Part shown: piece after piece, positions 16,666 to 26,750 of the stretch
Numbering within the stretch: position 1 is the first letter of the stretch
How the letters are laid out: each line of letters starts with the position of its first letter
Assembly (NCBI GenBank): GCA_937915865.1
Contig: CALGIG010000123.1
Location: 1-64,000 of the forward strand
Length of the DNA stretch: 64,000 bases
DNA from: an uncultured Prolixibacteraceae bacterium
GTDB taxonomy: Bacteria > Bacteroidota > Bacteroidia > Bacteroidales > Prolixibacteraceae
Direction: 5' to 3'
The notes under the pieces: model-generated
Databases searched by the model: none
Seen by the model: only the letters and a program-made list of their open reading frames with translations
What the model was told of the DNA's origin: nothing
Position numbers and translations under genes: made by a program

Positions 16666-18087
16666 CTACTCAAAAAACTCCTTATTAAAGTTCACCAGAT
16701 ACAGCCGTTCGGTTGGGCGGGTAAAAGCGGTGTAAAGCCAGCGCAGGAATTCGAGGTTGATCATTTCTTGGGTGAGGTAGCCCTGATCGACAAAAACGGC
16801 TTTCCACTGTCCGCCTTGGGCTTTGTGGCAGGTTACAGCGTAGGCAAATTTCACCTGGAGTGCATTGAAGTATGGATTTTCGCGCACCTTTTCCCAGCGT
16901 TTTTTCTTATTTCTGATGTCCATATAATCTTCGGATACCGCCTCAAAAAGTTTACGGTTTTGCTCGCTGGTAAGCGATGCCGATTCGATAGTCAAAGTAT
17001 CCAAAATGATTTTGCAATCTATTTCAATATCCGGGTAATCCACCAATCTCAGGCAAACATTTGCAAAGCGAAAACCATACAAATCTTCGTATTTCCCGAT
17101 CGAAACAATTTCTGCAATGTCGCCGTTGGCAATAAAATCGATGGTTTCGTTCGCTTCGAGCCAAAAGTAATTGTTTTTCACCACCATAACCAAATCGCCT
17201 TTCGAAATTTGGGCTTCTTTGTATAAAATTGTGCTGCGAATTCCTTCGTTGAAGCGGTTGGCACGTTTATTTGAGCGGGTGACTACAATAGTTTCGAAAA
17301 TGCCAAATTTATCGTAACAAGTCGATATTTCCTCAATCAAGTCACCTCCTCCAATACGACGAATATCATTAAAACCTTTGCATTCCAATGGGAAATAACC
17401 CTCGAAAAAATCGCCCTCAGTAACCAGGTTTCTGATCATCGTTGCATTGTAAAGAATGCCCGAATCCTGATCTTGCCTAACAACATCAGTTAATTCATAG
17501 TCATAAACCTCCCGATCATACATTTCAAGTTCGCCTTTTGACAGCGCAGGGCTCAAATCAAGGCCCACCGGTGGAAGCTGGGCAGTGTCGCCAACCAATA
17601 TAAGGCGACAGTTCTGGCCCGAATACACATATTCGATCAAATCTTCGAGCAAACGGCCCGAACCAAAAATCGACGATTCGGCACTCGAATTGGAAACCAT
17701 CGAAGCCTCGTCGACAATAAAAAAAGTGTCTTTGTACAGGTTTTTATTCAGCACAAACCGACCCATTCCGTCGCTCGACGATTGCTGCCTGTAAATATGC
17801 TTATGAATTGTGTAAGCATTTTGACGCGAATAACCTGAAAGCACTTTGGCTGCTCGTCCGGTTGGAGCAAGTAAAACCGACTTGAATTTGAACTTGTTGA
17901 ACGTTTCGACCAGAGCGCTTAACATGGTAGTTTTCCCTGTCCCGGCATAGCCTTTCAGTAGAAAAACAGCATCGAAACCCGATTCGGAAATAAAACTGGC
18001 AAACTTTAACGACAACTCGCTCTGTCCCGGGGTTGGTTCTTTGCCCAGATACCTGATTATTTCGGATTGTATGTGCTTTGTAAGCAT
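16666..18087 (-). CDS. RecD-like superfamily 1 DNA helicase
   Basis: A 473-residue ATPase. Walker A GYAGTGKT is at 46-53, APTGRAAKVL at 75-84, Walker B IVDEASM at 124-130, and GDTAQLPPVG is motif III. The C-terminal UvrD_C_2-like part has TCHKAQGGQWKAVFVDQG and LYTAFTRPTERLYLV (motifs V-VI). It is close to RecD/RecD2 and Dda-type 5'-3' helicases but lacks the long N-terminal part of RecD2; such compact versions are common and chromosomal in Bacteroidota. Likely role: repair or replication-linked unwinding. A TATCTTTG box at 18108-18115 (minus) could be its -7 promoter element. Confidence 0.9.
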   Translation of the reverse strand: MLTKHIQSEIIRYLGKEPTPGQSELSLKFASFISESGFDAVFLLKGYAGTGKTTMLSALVETFNKFKFKSVLLAPTGRAAKVLSGYSRQNAYTIHKHIYRQQSSSDGMGRFVLNKNLYKDTFFIVDEASMVSNSSAESSIFGSGRLLEDLIEYVYSGQNCRLILVGDTAQLPPVGLDLSPALSKGELEMYDREVYDYELTDVVRQDQDSGILYNATMIRNLVTEGDFFEGYFPLECKGFNDIRRIGGGDLIEEISTCYDKFGIFETIVVTRSNKRANRFNEGIRSTILYKEAQISKGDLVMVVKNNYFWLEANETIDFIANGDIAEIVSIGKYEDLYGFRFANVCLRLVDYPDIEIDCKIILDTLTIESASLTSEQNRKLFEAVSEDYMDIRNKKKRWEKVRENPYFNALQVKFAYAVTCHKAQGGQWKAVFVDQGYLTQEMINLEFLRWLYTAFTRPTERLYLVNFNKEFFE

Positions 18088-18209
18088 GAGTCGCTGGTTA
18101 TAAAAGCCAAAGATAAACCATATTTCGAATGAATTTTTATTCCCTCATACTTATGAACCCGACTTTTCGTTTTATGCAAAACAACCTATCTTTACAAAAA
18201 AAACGGATA

Positions 18210-18965
18210 ATGATCAAAGGCAAAAAAGTAGTAGTCGTTCTTCCTGCATATAACGCTGCAAAAACCCTCGAAATAACCTACAATGAAATTGATTTCTCGA
18301 TTGTTGATGATGTAATCCTGGTTGATGACAAGAGCAAAGACGAAACAGTAAAAGAAGCCCGGCGACTTGGGATAAAACACATTATTAGTCACGAAGTAAA
18401 CAAAGGATATGGTGGCAACCAAAAAACCTGCTACAACAAAGCTCTTGAAATTGGCGCCGATATAGTCATTATGCTTCATCCCGACTACCAATATACCCCC
18501 AAACTAATTCCCTCGATGACCAATTTGATTGCCAACGGTTTATATCAGGTAGTTTTAGGCTCGCGCATATTGGGAAAAGGTGCATTAGCCGGCGGAATGC
18601 CCTGGTATAAATATATTGCCAACCGCTTGCTCACTCTTTTCCAGAACATACTCATGAATGCCAAGCTTTCGGAATATCATACCGGTTACAGAGCTTTTTC
18701 GCGCGAAGTCCTGGAAAAAGTAAATTACAATGCCAATTCCGATAATTTTGTATTCGACAACCAGATGCTCGCCCAAATATGGTATGCCGGCTACCAAATT
18801 GCTGAAATTACATGTCCAACCAGGTACTTCGACGATGCGTCAAGCATCAACATCAAAAACAGTTCGATTTATGGACTTGGAGTTCTAAAAACTTCCATCC
18901 AATTCAGGCTTCAGAAATGGGGAATAAAAAAGTTCAGGTATCTAAAAAAAAATGATCAGCTTTAA
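18210..18965 (+). CDS. GT2-family glycosyltransferase
   Basis: From ATG 18210 a 251-residue GT-A enzyme. VVVLPAYNAAKTLE, VDDKSKDET and the nucleotide/metal-site region MLHPDYQY mark it as a DPM1/polyprenyl-phosphate sugar transferase-like GT2 (a histidine replaces the first D of the usual DAD). No C-terminal membrane segments are seen. Starts further up (18129, 18153, 18174) would add a tail that does not fit the family. It is 31 bases ahead of the first membrane glycosyltransferase and may make the lipid-linked sugar that those proteins use. Confidence 0.88.
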   Translation: MIKGKKVVVVLPAYNAAKTLEITYNEIDFSIVDDVILVDDKSKDETVKEARRLGIKHIISHEVNKGYGGNQKTCYNKALEIGADIVIMLHPDYQYTPKLIPSMTNLIANGLYQVVLGSRILGKGALAGGMPWYKYIANRLLTLFQNILMNAKLSEYHTGYRAFSREVLEKVNYNANSDNFVFDNQMLAQIWYAGYQIAEITCPTRYFDDASSINIKNSSIYGLGVLKTSIQFRLQKWGIKKFRYLKKNDQL

Positions 18966-18996
18966 ACCATCAGATTGATTGCAATAAAAATCAGGA

Positions 18997-21084
18997 ATGA
19001 AAAAGGAACCAGTGCTTACCAAATATTTCTTTCTTATTTTCCCGTTGATTTTTCTATGGGCAGGGCTAAATTTTTCGAGGAATAACTATCCGAACGACCC
19101 TGAATACATATACCTCATGAATGCTTTATGTATTTGTGACGGGCAAAGTGTGGGGCACATTGATAACCCAGGAACCACATTGATGCAAATTGGGGCAGCA
19201 ACAATTGTTGTAAAGCATATCTTAAACACGGGTAACGATACAACTGTTGAACAAGCTCTTAAAAATCCAGATTTATACATTGAAAGTATTAGAAAAGTAA
19301 TAGTTGTTCTTAACACAGTATTACTGCTTTTTATGGGTTGGATGTGTTACAGAAAAAGCAAATCAATATGGACGGCATTGTTATTTCAAGTCAGTACTTT
19401 TCTATCTGCATATATACTGGAGATCACCTGGGCAAAAATGTCGCCCGAGCCCCTGCTATTTTTTATGACAGGATTGTATACTATCCTCGTATTTTGTTAC
19501 TACCACGAAAACGATAAGGAGAAATGGAAATATGTTGTTTTGTTTGCATTAATCACAGGTGCAGGGTTAGCAACCAAAGCAACTTTTTTGCCGCTTGTAG
19601 TATTACCTTTATTTATCCTCCCATCATTTAAAAAAAAGACTTTTTATTTGTTAGGAATAATTCCGGCATTTGTATTATTTACGATTCCGGCAGTTCCGGA
19701 ATACGACCGGATGTTTGCCTGGTTCAGCAATATGATCACCCACAATGGTATTTATGGAACCGGACCTAAAGGAATCATTGATTGGAATAAGTTTTTCCCC
19801 GCTGTTCGAAGTATCCTAACCTTTTTTCCTGGGTTTACAGTTTTGATGATTACAGGGCTTATCATTTTGATGGCCGGGTATTATTTCAGAAAGAAAGAAA
19901 ATGTAAAAAAAGATATAGCTTTTTTATCCGGCTTGCTCGTCACTTCCATTGTGGGGATATTGCTGGTAGCAAAGCACTATGGCGGAAACCATTACCTCAT
20001 TCCCGTTATATTGCTTTCAGGTATTTTTATTTATATCGAACTCAGAACGATTGGGCATATTTGGGAATATAGACACCTTCAAAAGTTTCTGTTACCTAGT
20101 ATAGTTATAGCTTCAGTAGGGTTTATTTTGTGGAGTTACCCTTCGCCATTAGCCATATGCAACAAACAGTACAAAGAGGCCAGTGCTGAAATTGATTCGG
20201 CCAACTTGTGGCTTGAAAAAAATTACAAAAACTATACACACATCAATTACTATATTTATTCGCTGAACAAGTATACTGGTCTTAAATTTGGAACCGATTT
20301 TGCAAAAGGCGAAATGTACCTTCACTTAAAAAAGCTTTTTCTCAATACCTATTTTTACGAGCTTTCGAGCAACTCCTTTATAAATTGGAACCTAAAAACC
20401 AACCTTCAGGACATTATCGAAACAAATGGGAACAAAATCATGTTAGTGAATGGGCCTTCCGATTCAACCCAGGTTGCTGAAATCGCCAAAAACGGATTCC
20501 CTTTAAAGAAAGTTTACAGTGGAAATTCGCAAAACCTGTATATTCTGGATACGCTAAAATATGTTGCACCTCCAAAGGAAAAGCTGGTTCAAGTTGGCGC
20601 AACAATTGATTTTGGAGTTGATGGATTTAGCAAAGACCAAAAATCCTTTATTGGCTCGAACTCCGCGAGTTTTGGTAAAGTAAATGCTTTGTCAACCGAA
20701 TATGCCCATTCGGGAACCTATTCAATAAAACTTCAAAAATCGAATCCGTTTGCAGTCGACTACACTTTAAGCAATGTAAAAGCTGGCGAATTATACTGGA
20801 TTGACGTTTGGCGAAAATCAGATACATCAAGCGGATACCTTGTCGTATCGGCAGAAAATTCAAAAGACTACTACCAGGCTCAAAATGAAGCGATAAAATA
20901 TGATAAAAATGGGTGGGAATTACTTCGTATTGTTGTTGATGTTAAAACTGAAACCGAGGGTAAAAAGTTGAAAGTATATCTATGGAACCCGAGGAGAAGA
21001 ATAGCTTATTTTGATGATTTAAGCATCAGAAAGTTTGTACACCTACCTGACAATAATAAGCCAACCCCCGGTATAAACCAATAA
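18997..21084 (+). CDS. Membrane glycosyltransferase (GT39/ArnT-like) with C-terminal beta-sandwich domain
   Basis: A 695-residue protein. About residues 8-390 hold many membrane segments. The first periplasmic loop, with an NNYPNDPEYIYLMNAL stretch, resembles the acidic catalytic loop of GT-C enzymes that take sugars from polyprenyl phosphate. Residues about 390-535 are soluble; about 540-680 look like a jellyroll: SGTYSIKLQKSN, DVWRKSD, VYLWNPRRRIAYFDDLSIRK. A related domain ends the next gene. Donor and acceptor unknown. It is 6 bases from the next gene, so they are co-transcribed. Confidence 0.75.
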   Translation: MKKEPVLTKYFFLIFPLIFLWAGLNFSRNNYPNDPEYIYLMNALCICDGQSVGHIDNPGTTLMQIGAATIVVKHILNTGNDTTVEQALKNPDLYIESIRKVIVVLNTVLLLFMGWMCYRKSKSIWTALLFQVSTFLSAYILEITWAKMSPEPLLFFMTGLYTILVFCYYHENDKEKWKYVVLFALITGAGLATKATFLPLVVLPLFILPSFKKKTFYLLGIIPAFVLFTIPAVPEYDRMFAWFSNMITHNGIYGTGPKGIIDWNKFFPAVRSILTFFPGFTVLMITGLIILMAGYYFRKKENVKKDIAFLSGLLVTSIVGILLVAKHYGGNHYLIPVILLSGIFIYIELRTIGHIWEYRHLQKFLLPSIVIASVGFILWSYPSPLAICNKQYKEASAEIDSANLWLEKNYKNYTHINYYIYSLNKYTGLKFGTDFAKGEMYLHLKKLFLNTYFYELSSNSFINWNLKTNLQDIIETNGNKIMLVNGPSDSTQVAEIAKNGFPLKKVYSGNSQNLYILDTLKYVAPPKEKLVQVGATIDFGVDGFSKDQKSFIGSNSASFGKVNALSTEYAHSGTYSIKLQKSNPFAVDYTLSNVKAGELYWIDVWRKSDTSSGYLVVSAENSKDYYQAQNEAIKYDKNGWELLRIVVDVKTETEGKKLKVYLWNPRRRIAYFDDLSIRKFVHLPDNNKPTPGINQ

Positions 21085-21090
21085 ACTGTC

Positions 21091-23034
21091 ATGAAAAAAA
21101 TACAGAGAAAACATATTCCTTTCATTATCCTTGCTTTTTTTGGATTGCTTTTCTTTTTTATAGGAATATACAACCACTATTTATTCAAGACATTTACTTA
21201 CGATTATGCCAATTATAATTTCGCGTTCTGGGACTATTCCCATTTCAGGATAAGCCCGCTTCCAACGTTTAGAGGGAACTTTCTACAAGATCATTTTTCG
21301 TTTACGCTCATGTATTTTGTTCCGGTTTACTGGTTGCTCAACTGGATTACCGGAACCTATACGCTAATTATTATCCAGAACTCACTGATTGTAGTTGCAG
21401 CATGGTATTCGTATAAACTTATCAAACTGAAAACTGATAATGTATGGCTGATTTCAGGTGTGATACTTTACTTTTTCTTGCTGTTTGGCAGATATTCGGC
21501 ATTTGGTACTGATGTAAACCTTGCCATCATTGCGGCTTGTTTTGTTCCGCCGTTTTTGTATTATTTCGAAATACGAAAATATATCCTCGCGTTTATTATA
21601 CTTATTCTTTCTTTATTCTCGCGCGAGAATATGCCGATCTGGTTTATCTTTATTTTCTTTGGATTAATACTCTTGCATTGGAACGAAAAGAAAACCGTTG
21701 TCCTTTCCCTGGCCGGAATATTCATTTCGTTAGTTTATTTTATCTTGCTATTCAAAGTATTTATTCCCGGGTTAGAGACTCCTGGGGTTAAATATGCGCT
21801 CTTCAACTATTCTGCTTTAGGGAAAACACCTGTTGAAGCCCTTCACTTTACACTCGTTCACCCGTTGGAAACAGTAAAGCTATTCTTTGTCAACCACTTG
21901 AATAATCCGGAATATGATAATGTAAAAATTGAGTTTTATGTCACCTACCTGATTTCAGGAGGTTTTATTTTGTTATATCGTCCCAAATATCTCATCTGGT
22001 TTATTCCTATAGTTGCTCAAAAAGTACTTAACGACGACTTTTTCAGATGGGGACTTGCAACTTACTATTCAGTTGAAGTTGTGACACTTTTACCCCTTTC
22101 TGTTTTTCTTGTTTTAAGCTCTTTCAGAAGCGCTAAAGTACAAAACACGATGGTCGCTATCGTTTGCGTGTGCACCCTGGCCATGACCATCCACAAAATG
22201 GATAGCAGCAATCATGCAGTTCCATGGACTTTTTACAAAGCAAAAATTAAATTTTTCGACAAAAGTTTTTACGAAGCCCCTTTCGATGTTAAAAAAGTTG
22301 ATCGTTTGCTCAGGCAAATCCCGGAAGAGGCTAAAGTAAGCGCATCGAATGTAATTACGCCGCATTTGGCACAGCGAAGGTTTATCTATTTTTTCCCAAC
22401 AGTTAACGATGCTGAGTATATTGTTTTTTCGATGTTCGATAATAACTACCTGATGTCGGCTGCCGAGAACGATAAACACCGGAATAACTACCTTAACAGT
22501 CCAGAATGGCAGGTGATAGCAAAAGAATACCCGGTATTTTTACTGAAAAAGAAGTCGAAAACCGAGATTGAATTTCCACTACAAAAGGCTGGGATAGACA
22601 CGATAACTTGTGATTTTGAGATGATTGACAACCTCGGGCAACACGTGTTATTCTCTGGCAAAAGTAAAGCTGATACGATCAGCCATTTAAACAAAGATCA
22701 TTTCAGGAGCAAGAATTCATCGCTTTGTTTAACTCCAACTGATCCTTACAGTCACGGCATTTCATTGAAAGGTATATATAATATTGACCAAATTAAAATA
22801 AGTGTCTGGTATTTAGGACCGGATCATTGCTCTATTGTGCTTGACAACAAGAAAAACCTTTACATGAAAAGTGGGGCTATTGAAACTACTGATGAAAAAG
22901 GATGGAAAAAAGTAACCCTACAATGTTTGCTGAAAGAAAACCAGAAACTGCCGTCTACAATTATTTACCTTTGGAATTCTGGCGATAAACCAGTTTATTT
23001 TGACGATCTGCAAATTATTAAACAAAAATACTGA
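21091..23034 (+). CDS. DUF2079-like membrane protein with C-terminal beta-sandwich domain
   Basis: A 647-residue polytopic protein. The N-terminal half looks like DUF2079: TYDYANYNFAFWDYSHF, then RGNFLQDHFSFTLMYFVPVYWL (the conserved 'F..DHFSP.L' region). DUF2079 belongs with GT-C-type membrane enzymes. Residues about 510-645 form a beta-rich domain with ISVWYLGPD and TIIYLWNSGDKPVYFDDLQI, resembling the tail of the preceding protein. Probably transfers or handles sugars on the periplasmic face; inference. Confidence 0.7.
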   Translation: MKKIQRKHIPFIILAFFGLLFFFIGIYNHYLFKTFTYDYANYNFAFWDYSHFRISPLPTFRGNFLQDHFSFTLMYFVPVYWLLNWITGTYTLIIIQNSLIVVAAWYSYKLIKLKTDNVWLISGVILYFFLLFGRYSAFGTDVNLAIIAACFVPPFLYYFEIRKYILAFIILILSLFSRENMPIWFIFIFFGLILLHWNEKKTVVLSLAGIFISLVYFILLFKVFIPGLETPGVKYALFNYSALGKTPVEALHFTLVHPLETVKLFFVNHLNNPEYDNVKIEFYVTYLISGGFILLYRPKYLIWFIPIVAQKVLNDDFFRWGLATYYSVEVVTLLPLSVFLVLSSFRSAKVQNTMVAIVCVCTLAMTIHKMDSSNHAVPWTFYKAKIKFFDKSFYEAPFDVKKVDRLLRQIPEEAKVSASNVITPHLAQRRFIYFFPTVNDAEYIVFSMFDNNYLMSAAENDKHRNNYLNSPEWQVIAKEYPVFLLKKKSKTEIEFPLQKAGIDTITCDFEMIDNLGQHVLFSGKSKADTISHLNKDHFRSKNSSLCLTPTDPYSHGISLKGIYNIDQIKISVWYLGPDHCSIVLDNKKNLYMKSGAIETTDEKGWKKVTLQCLLKENQKLPSTIIYLWNSGDKPVYFDDLQIIKQKY

Positions 23035-23071
23035 ACCTGGTACAAGATCACAAACGCTGAACATTATAAAG

Positions 23072-24499
23072 ATGAAGCAGTTATATTCGAAAATTGGAAA
23101 CAATGATGGGATATTTGCCCTATTGGGCCATTTATGCTTTTTTGTATTGCTGGTTGCATCGGTCTATTTTTACAAAGAGCGGATAATTTTTGCCGATTCA
23201 GCTTTTCAATTTTTTAAGATTGTCAATTTCGAAAAGATCAATGTAGAAGCCTACCGTTATGGAGCAATTCTCCCAGAACTCCCTTTGCTTCTGGCCATGA
23301 AGCTTGGGCTTAGCCTAAAACTGTTACTGATTACCTATTCAGTAGCATTTATTGCGTTGTATTACCTGGTTTTCTTCGTATGCACCCGATTCTTGAAAAA
23401 CACACCAGTGGCGCTGTCAGTTGTCTTTGCTTTAATATTATGTATTAGAGAATCATTCTATTATCCGGTAACAGAAACACAGCAATGCCTGGTATTTTCA
23501 GTATTGCTTTTTGCTATCCTCCAGTACCCTTCATTTCGAAATTCGTTCGTTCAGCTTTTACTTGCTCTTTTGGTTATCCTGCTTGCTTTTTTTACACATC
23601 CGGTCGCTTTATATACTCTTACTTTTCTAATCGGATATAATGCTATTGACAAAAAGCAGCTGCGCACAATCCAACCTTATATACTTATTTTGGCGGTCGC
23701 CGGACTTGCTTTCGTAAAAGTTATCCTCACAAACGAGAATTCCTATGAAGGAAAATTCTTTGCCGAGTTATTACAATCACCTTCCATTATTCTTAACCTA
23801 TCAGGTACTTACAGCAAACATTTCTTCTTCGATCGAATCAACGGATTGTTTCTTGGTGTAGTAGTGTTCGAATTCATTCTTGTGTTGTATCTTCTCTTTA
23901 AGAAGGAGTACCTGAAACTCTTGTGGCAATCGGGATTCTCCTTTATTTTCATGATAGTCACACTTTTGGCCTATAACAAAGGAGACTCCAATATTTTGAT
24001 GGAACGGGCATTTATGCCCTTAGCCTTGCTTACATCTGTCCCCTTAATGAAAGAAATGCTCGAAAATAATCGCAGATATCAGCTTTCTAAAGTTATTTTT
24101 CTGCTCATAATTGTATTTGCCTGCTTCAACCGGATAGGCAAACAAGGGGTTTCGTATCGCGAACGAATACGCTTTAACCAGGAACTCATGGCAAAAACAG
24201 CTAGATTTCCGAATCGAAAGTTTATTGCCAACAATAAGGATTTGGAAAAACACTATAACACATTTTGGTCGTATTCTTTTGAGACTTTACTACTTAGCGC
24301 AATTACTGCAAACATTCCTACCCAAACTATTTATCCGGCAAATGATGTCGCCCAACTAGCAAAATATACAAATAATACCAATTCTATTTTTCTGGGTGCC
24401 GAATTTTGGCTGGAATGGAACATAGGCAATTTAAACCCTAAATATTTTGACCTACCTAAAGAAACCGCTTACGTCGTGATTAAAATCGACGAACTCTAA
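23072..24499 (+). CDS. Polytopic membrane protein, putative glycosyltransferase
   Basis: From ATG 23072, 475 residues with around ten hydrophobic segments and a short soluble C-terminus. The first loop (FADSAFQFFKIVNFEKINVEAYRYG) has an acidic residue after the first membrane helix, as in GT-C enzymes, but no family can be named. A longer in-frame start at 23000 overlaps the preceding gene and is less likely. It ends 5 bases from the end of the converging gene at 24505. Confidence 0.65.
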   Translation: MKQLYSKIGNNDGIFALLGHLCFFVLLVASVYFYKERIIFADSAFQFFKIVNFEKINVEAYRYGAILPELPLLLAMKLGLSLKLLLITYSVAFIALYYLVFFVCTRFLKNTPVALSVVFALILCIRESFYYPVTETQQCLVFSVLLFAILQYPSFRNSFVQLLLALLVILLAFFTHPVALYTLTFLIGYNAIDKKQLRTIQPYILILAVAGLAFVKVILTNENSYEGKFFAELLQSPSIILNLSGTYSKHFFFDRINGLFLGVVVFEFILVLYLLFKKEYLKLLWQSGFSFIFMIVTLLAYNKGDSNILMERAFMPLALLTSVPLMKEMLENNRRYQLSKVIFLLIIVFACFNRIGKQGVSYRERIRFNQELMAKTARFPNRKFIANNKDLEKHYNTFWSYSFETLLLSAITANIPTQTIYPANDVAQLAKYTNNTNSIFLGAEFWLEWNIGNLNPKYFDLPKETAYVVIKIDEL

Positions 24500-24504
24500 A
24501 AAGT

Positions 24505-25878
24505 CTATTTATTTTCGTGATCAATAGCATCAACTCCCTCAAGGGCTTTCTTGTAATCAGGTTTTTCAAGCAATTCCCAATACCCGTTTTGCGGGTTTAA
24601 ATACCAAAACGAATGCCAGAAGGAAGCTTTGGTTGTTGAATCGTAGTGTATAGAACTCCTCCTGTACTTTTCCTGAAAAAAATAGTTTTGAACCAAAGAT
24701 AATGAGGCTATAACCAATACTATGGCTTTGGTATATTTTCGCCAATCCCAAACTGTAGTAAAAAACAAAGCCATTGGAATTGCCAAAAGCCCATAATAAT
24801 CAACATACGACCTCATTCCAAACGAACCGCCATACCACCAACACCACCACGAAACAATGATATAGGTTGAAACTACCATAAATAAAGCAGTTGCCCACGA
24901 AAACTCCTTCATTTTTTTGAACAACAATCCTATCCCTACGAGGGCAAATAGCATTACAGGAGTATAAACTAACCATCCTTTTCGGTAACTAAAAAGACCA
25001 CCGATGAAATGTGGGTTCGACCAAAAGAATTGCTCATCAGGATAGGAATTTACCATGAAATGGCCAGTGATCGACCACCAATAAATAAACTGCGGAAGCC
25101 AAACCAAAACAAAAGCAATTGCCATTAGAACAAACCAATGAAACTTATTAAAGACCAAACTTATCCGTTGCTTTAAAGTTTCTTTTGAATATACACCATA
25201 AGCAAAGAAGAAAAGAAGGACAACAATATTACTAGGTCGGATTAGGGTGATCAATCCGGAAAGGAGCCCCAAAAAAAGTAAACTTGACAAACGAGTTGAT
25301 TTATACCAGTTTATTGTATACCATACAAATATTGTTATAAGTGCAAAATTATAACAATGTGACATGCAGGCATCATACGTCGAATAATTAAGCAAATTTG
25401 TCCCGAGTACTGTGGTTAAAATGGTAATAGCTGTTATTACATCCGAAAAATAATTCCTAAGTATTTTTCGTAAAAAAAGCAACCCTATAAAAAGATAAAA
25501 AACAGCACTGACCAATAACCCGATTTTATATATTGGCGAAAAACCTAAGGCACTATCGCCGGTAAGCTTAGCCAAACCATGAGAAATGAAAAAAAAAGGT
25601 GAATAAAGAATCGACAATCCCATGGTCGTTTTGATTACTTTGTTCCCATCGGGCAACGGTTCTGGCCAAAACAACCCTTTATCAAAAGTTTCTCTCTTTT
25701 CAAGTTTAATATCGTGGAAGATAAAGGTTGCAGGCAAATAAGCATAATAACTTACAACATCCATGGCAATAACTTTATCCTGTTTTCGCCATTGTTTGGC
25801 ACTAAAAATTAATGAACAAATAATAATAAGGACTAGCCCGATACTGTATTTAGAAAGATTATCTCTAAGATGCTGCAT
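24505..25878 (-). CDS. Polytopic membrane protein, putative glycosyltransferase
   Basis: A 457-residue protein with about ten or more membrane segments. The first loop (VIAMDVVSYYAYLPATFIFHD) carries an Asp after helix one, and a later loop has LGTNLLNYSTYDACMSHCYNFAL; both patterns occur in Bacteroidota GT-C-like proteins. It has no soluble extension. It is preceded on the same strand, 6 bases away, by a GT2 gene, so the two probably work together on lipid-linked sugar. Confidence 0.65.
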   Translation of the reverse strand: MQHLRDNLSKYSIGLVLIIICSLIFSAKQWRKQDKVIAMDVVSYYAYLPATFIFHDIKLEKRETFDKGLFWPEPLPDGNKVIKTTMGLSILYSPFFFISHGLAKLTGDSALGFSPIYKIGLLVSAVFYLFIGLLFLRKILRNYFSDVITAITILTTVLGTNLLNYSTYDACMSHCYNFALITIFVWYTINWYKSTRLSSLLFLGLLSGLITLIRPSNIVVLLFFFAYGVYSKETLKQRISLVFNKFHWFVLMAIAFVLVWLPQFIYWWSITGHFMVNSYPDEQFFWSNPHFIGGLFSYRKGWLVYTPVMLFALVGIGLLFKKMKEFSWATALFMVVSTYIIVSWWCWWYGGSFGMRSYVDYYGLLAIPMALFFTTVWDWRKYTKAIVLVIASLSLVQNYFFQEKYRRSSIHYDSTTKASFWHSFWYLNPQNGYWELLEKPDYKKALEGVDAIDHENK

Positions 25879-25884
25879 ATTATT

Positions 25885-26598
25885 TTATTTTAGCCGTAAA
25901 ATCCCATATTTAAAAATTGTCCATAATATTTTGAAGGCATCATGATTACTCAGCTTTTTGCCTTCACCAGCATTTCTGGGAAAATATTTTACCGGCACCT
26001 CAGCAACATTGTTCCTTTTTATCCTAAGTGCCTTAATAATCAATTCGGCCTCAAAACCAAAGCGGTTTTCTTTTAACTCAATCTTATTGTACAAGTCTCT
26101 ATGAATCAATTTATATCCACAAGCCATATCTGTTAACTTCACATTAATTAAAATCGAAGTCAAGTTAGTAAAAAGCCTGTTTCCCCAATATCTTTTATAA
26201 GAAGCCAATGGGCGGGCAATTCCCGGCAAATATCTCGATCCGTTAATAAATTGAACATTCAATTCTTGCATGGCATTTACCATAGCTGGTATGTCGGTTG
26301 GACTCAATTCGAGGTCAGCGTCCTGAATCAAAAAAACATCCCCGGTAGCATTTTTAATTCCGGTTTTTACTGCTGCGCCCTTACCCTTGTTAATTTCATG
26401 CCTAAATAGTCGGAATTCCTTTTTATCGTCGATATAACTATTTACAATTTCAAATGAACCATCAGTTGAATGATCATCAACAATAACGATTTCAACACTT
26501 TCCAAGTGCAATGGGAATTCGGTTTTTGCAAGCTGATTTAATACGATTAGAATATTTTTCTCTTCATTGAACAATGGCACTATAATACTTAACTTCAT
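25885..26598 (-). CDS. GT2-family glycosyltransferase (dolichyl-phosphate glucosyltransferase-like)
   Basis: A 237-residue GT-A enzyme: LSIIVPLFNEEKNI, VDDHSTDGS, NKGKGAAVKTGIKNATGD and the metal-binding DADLELSP, followed by NGSRYLPG. This pattern is that of DPG/DPM synthases, which charge polyprenyl phosphate with a hexose. There are no membrane helices. It would supply the donor for the membrane protein encoded 6 bases downstream. Confidence 0.9.
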   Translation of the reverse strand: MKLSIIVPLFNEEKNILIVLNQLAKTEFPLHLESVEIVIVDDHSTDGSFEIVNSYIDDKKEFRLFRHEINKGKGAAVKTGIKNATGDVFLIQDADLELSPTDIPAMVNAMQELNVQFINGSRYLPGIARPLASYKRYWGNRLFTNLTSILINVKLTDMACGYKLIHRDLYNKIELKENRFGFEAELIIKALRIKRNNVAEVPVKYFPRNAGEGKKLSNHDAFKILWTIFKYGILRLK

Positions 26599-26750
26599 TG
26601 ATGATTTTGTCTGATGTTAAAAAAACAAGCATTGAGCTAATCTCGTTGAATGATATATATTCATGAACACGAATCAGTATGAATGACAAATTTAAATATT
26701 TAATTTTACCAGAAATGGAAAAAATACATCAACTCTATATAAAGGTTAAA

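Noticed and set aside
16609..17226. 205-codon open frame on the plus strand
   Set aside because: Antisense to the RecD-like helicase, whose motifs are intact; the plus-strand product has no family features.
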